From: Wolbachia endosymbiont (group B) of Eucosma cana | GTDB taxonomy: Bacteria; Pseudomonadota; Alphaproteobacteria; Rickettsiales; Anaplasmataceae | Direction: 5' to 3' | Length of the DNA stretch: 64,000 bases | NCBI RefSeq assembly: GCF_947250645.1 | Contig: NZ_OX366334.1 | Coordinates: 434,001-498,000 of the forward strand | In this document: piece after piece, positions 59,665 to 64,000 of the stretch | Layout of the letters: every line of letters starts with the position of its first letter | Position numbering within the stretch: the first letter of the stretch is position 1 | Position numbers and translations under genes: made by a program | Notes under the pieces: model-generated | Databases searched by the model: none | Seen by the model: the letters and a program-made list of their open reading frames with translations, nothing else | Told to the model about the DNA's origin: nothing

Positions 59665-61776
59665 TTATTCTACCAATATCTCTCTCTTTCCTGAGTAACT
59701 CGGAGCACTGACAATGCCTTCTTTCTCCATTCTTTCAACAATATTTGCAGCTCTGTTATAGCCTATTCTAAGTTGCCTTTGAATGTAACTAGTTGAAACC
59801 TTTTGATCTCTCTGAATGATGGCCACTGCTTGCTTGTATAGATCGTTCTCTTCATCTTCTGTTTCACCTTCTGATTCCGCGAAAGAATTTTCATCTTCTT
59901 GAGTGATTTCCTCCATGTAGTTTGGCTCACCTTGCGTTTTTAGATGATCAACTATATTTTGCACCTCATCATCACTTACAAATGGACCGTGAACTCGAAT
60001 AATCTTGCCACCAGAAGCCATATAAAGCATATCACCCATACCAAGCAATTGTTCAGCCCCTTGTTCACCAAGTATTGTACGGCTATCTATCTTAGAAGTA
60101 ACAGCAAAACTAATTCTCGTTGGAAAGTTTGCTTTTATCACACCTGTTATCACATCTACAGATGGGCGTTGTGTTGCCATTATGATGTGTATTCCTGCAG
60201 CACGAGCCATCTGAGCTAAACGTTGAATAGAGCATTCTATATCTTTGCCAGCAACAAGCATTAAATCTGCCATTTCATCTACAATCACCACAATATACGG
60301 AAATGTCTCCATTTTAATCGGTATTTTTTCAAACAAAGGTTTACCAGTTGTTGAGTTAAAGCCAATCTGTACAACACGTTCCAATTCTATTCCGCTATTC
60401 ATCGCTTCTGTAATTTTTTGATTATAGTTTATTACATTCCGCACATTTAAATATGACATCATACGATAGCGATTTTCCATCTCTTTCACGATCCACTTAA
60501 GAGCAATAACAGCTTTTTTTGGCTCTGTTACCACTGGTGTTATTAGATGCGGTATTGCATCATATATTGAAAGCTCAAGCATTTTTGGATCGATCATTAT
60601 CATCTTGCATTCATCAGGACTTAGTCGATAAACAAGCGACAGAATCATCGTGTTAATTGCAACCGACTTACCTGACCCTGTAGTTCCGGCAACAAGCAAG
60701 TGGGGCATTTTAGTCAGATCTGCAATAACTGGTTTTCCGCTTATTTCCTTGCCAAGCGCAATTGGAAGATTTAAGTTTGCATTTTGGTATTCTGGCGATT
60801 CAAGTAAATCACGCAGCATTACAATCTCTCGCTCCTTGTTTGGCAATTCTATTCCCATGGCATTTTGTCCACGAATTATTGAAATACGTGCAGAAAGTGC
60901 ACTCATTGAACGTGCAATATCATCTGCAAGACCAATCACTCTTGCAGATTTTGTACCTGCTTGTGGTTCAAGTTTGTATAAAGTCACAACCGGTCCATAA
61001 CATACACTTATAATTTTTCCTTGCACGCCAAAATCACTCAGCACCTGTTCGAGCAGAGATAAATTCTTATTGCTCTCTAATGCATTCAACTGTTTTCTCT
61101 GCATAGATTCTTCTACTTTAGAAAGTAAGTGAATGCTTGGAAACTCAAACTCGCTAGAAGGTGGTTTAAAAATCTCTTCGGTAGCTTTTTTCTGTCTTTC
61201 TTTTGGTTGTTGTCTAGTGGTTCTATATTTTCCCTCTATTACTAATGGTGCTATTGAATAATCAGTAGTTTTACGTAACCTGAAAAACAGAAACTTTGCA
61301 AAAAAGGAAGCTATTTTTTTGCATAGGAAAAGTAAAGAATAAACTGTTCTCTTCCAACCAACCAACCCTACAACACCTATTGATGCTACTACTGTGAATA
61401 TGTAAAATGGGCAGTGGTCAATTAGAGCATTACCGACTATTCCACCGTGCATGTATCTAGCAGTAATGCCAAGCGAAAGTTGCGACAATATAGCATATAT
61501 TGCTACATTGATTAACGTTAGGTAGATAATTTTCAGCAATGATGCTCTGAAAATTAAAAAGTAAACTATGGTTGTAGCTATTGTAATACTAGCGAGTCCA
61601 AGAAATTGAACCAATATATCAGCTAAATATGAACCTACTACTCCGCCCAAATTTGTTACTTCCTGATTTGTAGCTGTATTTAAGGATGGATCTTTATAAT
61701 TATAGCTAAAAACCGATATATATATATACATTAATAGTGACAAGTATATCGCTGATTTTAGCTGTTTTTTTAACAT
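59665..61776 (-). CDS. ftsK: DNA translocase FtsK
   Basis: 703 residues. Four membrane segments (about 12-145) anchor it at the septum. A short linker leads to the alpha/beta motor: Walker A VAGTTGSGKSVAIN near 362, Walker B IVVIVDEMADLM near 495, and QRLAQMARAAGIHIIMATQRP. The last 65 residues are the gamma winged-helix (STSYIQRQLRIGYNRAANIV) that reads KOPS-like sites. It pumps chromosome termini during division. The linker is short compared with E. coli FtsK, as usual in this order. It begins one base after the stop of the YggT gene, so the two are cotranscribed. Confidence 0.96.
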   Translation of the reverse strand: MLKKQLKSAIYLSLLMYIYISVFSYNYKDPSLNTATNQEVTNLGGVVGSYLADILVQFLGLASITIATTIVYFLIFRASLLKIIYLTLINVAIYAILSQLSLGITARYMHGGIVGNALIDHCPFYIFTVVASIGVVGLVGWKRTVYSLLFLCKKIASFFAKFLFFRLRKTTDYSIAPLVIEGKYRTTRQQPKERQKKATEEIFKPPSSEFEFPSIHLLSKVEESMQRKQLNALESNKNLSLLEQVLSDFGVQGKIISVCYGPVVTLYKLEPQAGTKSARVIGLADDIARSMSALSARISIIRGQNAMGIELPNKEREIVMLRDLLESPEYQNANLNLPIALGKEISGKPVIADLTKMPHLLVAGTTGSGKSVAINTMILSLVYRLSPDECKMIMIDPKMLELSIYDAIPHLITPVVTEPKKAVIALKWIVKEMENRYRMMSYLNVRNVINYNQKITEAMNSGIELERVVQIGFNSTTGKPLFEKIPIKMETFPYIVVIVDEMADLMLVAGKDIECSIQRLAQMARAAGIHIIMATQRPSVDVITGVIKANFPTRISFAVTSKIDSRTILGEQGAEQLLGMGDMLYMASGGKIIRVHGPFVSDDEVQNIVDHLKTQGEPNYMEEITQEDENSFAESEGETEDEENDLYKQAVAIIQRDQKVSTSYIQRQLRIGYNRAANIVERMEKEGIVSAPSYSGKREILVE

Positions 61777-62055
61777 CTACTTAAAGTAATAAGTAATTGT
61801 ATATTTTACAAAGTGAATTGCTATTATCAATATCATCACGGATAAATCTAATCCATTGAATGGTTGTATATACCTTCTGATAACCTTTAGTGGAGGATAA
61901 GTGAGTCTGTTTAAAGTTTGCATTATGCTGCTTACAATCTCATTATACATGTTAACTACATTCAATTTAATCAACAAATCGAGAGCAATTGAGCATATTA
62001 GAACGAAGCTGTAAAGATCAAGTAACAGGTTAAGTAAGTATATGATTGGATGCAT
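61777..62055 (-). CDS. YggT family membrane protein
   Basis: 92 residues with two membrane segments (IYLLNLLLDLYSFVLICSIA; LSVMILIIAIHFVKYTITY) flanking a loop with LNRLTYPPLKVIRRYIQPFNGLD-like sequence, the signature of one YggT repeat. The family is linked to osmotic shock resistance or division in various bacteria; function here is inferred. Immediately upstream of ftsK. Confidence 0.85.
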   Translation of the reverse strand: MHPIIYLLNLLLDLYSFVLICSIALDLLIKLNVVNMYNEIVSSIMQTLNRLTYPPLKVIRRYIQPFNGLDLSVMILIIAIHFVKYTITYYFK

Positions 62056-62353
62056 ATTACTAATTTACACTAAAACCTATTATGTGTAGTGATATGTATA
62101 AAATCAAGCCCCACAATAATTTTTATGCTGAAATAGGTGTAAACAATAAGCTATAAGATATTATACCCTTTGATTCCACGTGGATAAAAAACTTATTGAT
62201 AAATTAACGGAGAGATGTGTACTGTATGAATAGCTTTTTGATCATGTTTATTACATGCAGGATAAGTGTTCAGGTACGTATGAAACCAGCGCTTCTTTTC
62301 TTGTCACCTCTTGTTACCTAAATAGCCTCTGTTCAAGTAGCCCCTTTGTTGTC

Positions 62354-62377
62354 ATCCCAGTGCCCAGACACTGGGAT
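62354..62377. repeat. Palindromic repeat ATCCCAGTG/CACTGGGAT
   Basis: Nine-base arms with a six-base loop (CCCAGA). It belongs to the same word family (CTGGGATCCAG, TGGAATCCAG) that occurs inside addA (30358-30475) and beside IS remnants (22813, 52436). Confidence 0.7.
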
Positions 62378-62461
62378 CCAGATTGGCACTAAGTTGGTAA
62401 ACATGAAAGCGCTTTATAACGTTTTTTATGTGAAAGCTAATGTCAGCTACTCAAATGATAC

Positions 62462-62490
62462 CATTTGTTATAAACTCACTTTTACTCTAT
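62462..62490. repeat. 29-bp dispersed repeat, copy 2
   Basis: Identical to 38699-38727. It lies 56 bases beyond the 3' end of sspB. Confidence 0.75.
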
Positions 62491-62545
62491 GGTCTTGTCG
62501 ATATCCTGAACAGATACAATATTTTTTATTTATAAAATTAAGCAA

Positions 62546-62974
62546 CTACTTATCGTAAAGTTGATCTATAGATATAATACTACCATTTGATGATTTTTCA
62601 GCACATTTTTCACTTTCGTATTCTTTATCAGAATCAACGCTAAATACTAAAATATCTCCTGAAATTTTATCATGAAACTCACTAATAGCAAAAAACGGTA
62701 CAGTGACTTGTTCTTGTTTTCCACGAAAGCTCAAACTGACGCTAAACTTATCTTCAAGAACTTTTAGACCAAAAAATTGATGCTGTAATATAATAAGCAT
62801 TTGAGTAGGGTATGATTCTTTCAAGTAGTCTGGTATGACAACACCATTAAAGCGCGTAAAAAATACTATTTCTAAGTGAGGAGTAAAAACATTATCTAAT
62901 ATAGTATTCAAAGCCTTTTTGATAACTTGAAATTTAGCATAACTAAGCGACTTCTGATAATCTGTTTTATCCAT
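62546..62974 (-). CDS. sspB: ClpXP adaptor SspB (alphaproteobacterial type)
   Basis: 142 residues. The pattern FFTRFNGVVIPDYLKESYPTQ, IILQHQFFGLKV, FSVSLSFRGKQEQVTVPFFAI and EFHD is that of the alphaproteobacterial SspB fold. The C-terminal tail (ISIDQLYDK) could be the ClpX-binding extension. SspB tethers ssrA-tagged proteins to ClpXP for degradation. It begins about 20 bases after the 3' end of ssrA on the same strand, so tag and adaptor may share a transcript. Confidence 0.85.
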   Translation of the reverse strand: MDKTDYQKSLSYAKFQVIKKALNTILDNVFTPHLEIVFFTRFNGVVIPDYLKESYPTQMLIILQHQFFGLKVLEDKFSVSLSFRGKQEQVTVPFFAISEFHDKISGDILVFSVDSDKEYESEKCAEKSSNGSIISIDQLYDK

Positions 62975-62992
62975 ATAACCCTTACATGTTTG

Positions 62993-63284
62993 GGGGAACT
63001 TCTGTTACCCGGCGTTCCCTAAACCGTGCTTATAGCAATGAAGTTATAGTGCCTAAATTAAGCAGCTAATGCAACATTGTCTTCGGCAGCAAAGTTATCG
63101 TTTGCATCTAAATTATGAACTCTTAGCGGTGGTATCTAACCGAGCAAAGGTACCATCTTTACTATGCATGTCGATCCTTATTCGCCCCCGTATCAAAAAT
63201 ATGGTGGAGGCGCCGAGTACTGCCCTCGGGTCCAATACACCTATTACAAGGTAATTTTATTGCCATAGTGTATAAAAAATACAC
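62993..63284 (-). ncRNA. ssrA: Transfer-messenger RNA, two-piece permuted (ssrA)
   Basis: On the minus strand the acceptor half comes first: GGACCCGAGGGCAGTACTCG (T arm) then GCGCCTCCACCA with the CCA end at 63204-63202. About 12 bases later the coding half begins GGGGGCGAATAAGGATCGAC at 63189, and GGGGGCG pairs with CGCCTCC of the acceptor end. The tag frame at 63105-63058 reads ANDNFAAEDNVALAA and stop. This order is the circular permutation known from alphaproteobacteria, processed into two RNAs. A stem GGGAAC/GTTCCC (63019-62994) closes the 3' side. End points are approximate. It rescues stalled ribosomes and tags their products. Confidence 0.93.
63058..63105 (-). other. tmRNA proteolysis tag reading frame
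   Basis: The resume codon GCA and 14 further codons encode ANDNFAAEDNVALAA, ending in the LAA degron recognised by ClpX, then TAA. The N-terminal ANDN segment is the usual SspB-contact side of alphaproteobacterial tags. Confidence 0.92.
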
Positions 63285-63290
63285 ATGTTT

Positions 63291-63319
63291 ATTATACAGT
63301 AGTATTGAATAAATGTCAA
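63291..63319 (-). promoter_or_regulatory. Perfect sigma-70 promoter of ssrA
   Basis: On the minus strand TTGACA (63319-63314) and TATAAT (63296-63291) are separated by exactly 17 bases, a full consensus match, predicting transcription from about 63284. A hairpin GTGTAT...ATACAC lies in the first transcribed bases (about 63283-63267). Confidence 0.85.
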
Positions 63320-63788
63320 GTTATTGAACTCCAAATTGATTGGCAACTAAAAAACTAATATAAAAATTACTTCGCCTATTTATCTAATCTTAGTATAATC
63401 AAAGTAGAGGTATTTTTAGAGCTCAAAATCTATCTTCGTCTGCAGACTTTTCTATCAAATAATCAAACTAAGTAAAGAATGTAGCGTATCTTCTTCAGCG
63501 CAAATGGGTGCACACATATGCTTAATCTCTGTCGCATGTGCGTTACATTTTTTCTGAATCTTTTCTACGATGAGGGTAAATTTGGCTCTTTTTGCAGCTG
63601 TATATATTTTAATTAGCAATAAAATAGACATAAGGTTTCTATAGCACAAATGCTTTTGATAAAAGCTTTTTAAGCGTCTAGTCCTATTTCTTATATAAAA
63701 GAATTTGATTTATTAATAATATTTCTATTGATATTTACTACTACATATAGTATAATAAATTAGTTCTTAGTATTAAAATCTTCTTCTT
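63320..63788. other. Intergenic region
   Basis: About 470 AT-rich bases. A 64-codon minus-strand frame (63649-63455, MCYRNLMSILLLIKIYTAAK...) is present but has no ribosome binding site or recognisable similarity. I see no other feature. Confidence 0.4.
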
Positions 63789-64000
63789 ATGAAGAAAAGT
63801 AGAGAGATCTTTAACAAAAGTAATACTAATCTTCTGGTTATTTCAACAATAGCTGGTGTAGCTTTCATAGCATCAGTAATGCCCATGATTGCCTTAAGTT
63901 TAACGTTACCTACAATCATTATTCTATGTGTTGTTGCTCTATTATCTGCTGTGGTTGGTATTTTTTCAATGTATTATGCTATTAGAAACAACATTAACAG
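63789..64000 (+). CDS. Membrane protein, 5' end only
   Basis: Starts at ATG 63789 and is open to the window edge (70 residues). After a basic start KKSREIFNKSNTNLL come two membrane segments (VISTIAGVAFIASVMPMIAL; IIILCVVALLSAVVGIFSM). The layout resembles the paired segments found in the tails of other Wolbachia membrane proteins in this window, but here they are N-terminal. Family and function unknown; the 3' end is outside. Confidence 0.55.
   Translation, partial: MKKSREIFNKSNTNLLVISTIAGVAFIASVMPMIALSLTLPTIIILCVVALLSAVVGIFSMYYAIRNNIN

Larger units (their letters stand above)
62056..62545. other. Intergenic region with repeat elements
   Basis: About 490 bases without a credible gene. It contains a perfect 9-bp-arm hairpin of the Wolbachia repeat type (62354-62377) and copy 2 of the 29-bp repeat (62462-62490). 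Confidence 0.5.

Noticed and set aside
63455..63649. Minus-strand frame of 64 codons
   Set aside because: No ribosome binding site, no recognisable domain, lies in AT-rich intergenic DNA.
1..64000. tRNA genes
   Set aside because: I looked for T-arm words such as GGTTCGAAT with matching acceptor stems on both strands and found none apart from the tRNA-like part of ssrA.

Overview
The window looks like part of the chromosome of a Wolbachia strain, an obligate intracellular alphaproteobacterium of the Rickettsiales. Four things point there: AT-rich DNA, an alphaproteobacterial two-piece tmRNA, many ankyrin and coiled-coil membrane proteins next to ordinary housekeeping genes, and several insertion sequence families with remnants of a WO-like prophage. 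No tRNA, rRNA or CRISPR array was recognised.

Positions 1-9970 are accessory. On the minus strand lies a giant gene encoding an OTU cysteine protease, ankyrin repeats, a PD-(D/E)XK-like nuclease region, an NB-ARC ATPase and TPRs; it is broken by one frameshift and runs off the window. Divergent from it are a membrane-tail protein with an in-frame stop, an Rpn/PD-(D/E)XK nuclease with a near-consensus promoter, and an IS481-like remnant. Positions 9989-16151 hold argS, a tandem-repeat protein with eight identical 30-bp units, the first of four identical 1296-bp IS3-family elements, a Cys/His-rich small protein interrupted by that IS, and an IS630 element needing a -1 frameshift.

Positions 16269-29572 are mostly housekeeping: ABC exporter, ubiE, MFS transporter, an ankyrin membrane protein, an IS5-like remnant, typA, gltX, holA, a zinc/manganese permease, a Mth938-like protein and ispE. 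At 29647-38670 the addA helicase-nuclease gene is split. Its helicase part lies on the left and its nuclease domain 5.6 kb to the right, fused in frame to the end of a decayed large serine recombinase. Between them are prophage-like remnants (patatin, ankyrin, transposase pieces), IS3 copy 2 and one intact membrane coiled-coil gene.

Positions 38730-50973 carry ccmH, a DUF2125-like gene, a 2Fe-2S ferredoxin, a J-domain/ankyrin/membrane protein, an NhaC-type antiporter, dnaG, an RpiB-UbiG fusion, a dicarboxylate symporter, tsaB, a frameshifted P-loop gene and a class II aldolase-like gene. Positions 51101-64000 carry IS3 copy 3, a repeat coiled-coil membrane protein, a secreted protein, ispG, a second J-domain/ankyrin protein, a DksA-like protein, ccmB, IS3 copy 4, ftsK, a YggT protein, sspB directly downstream of ssrA with a perfect sigma-70 promoter, and the start of a membrane protein.

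Functionally, the backbone supplies isoprenoid synthesis (ispE, ispG), ubiquinone methylation (ubiE, ubiG), cytochrome c maturation (ccmB, ccmH), Fe-S chemistry, translation (argS, gltX, tsaB, typA), replication and segregation (dnaG, holA, ftsK), and ribosome rescue with its proteolysis adaptor (ssrA, sspB). The accessory genes are candidate host-interaction proteins, many with ankyrin repeats and C-terminal membrane segments.
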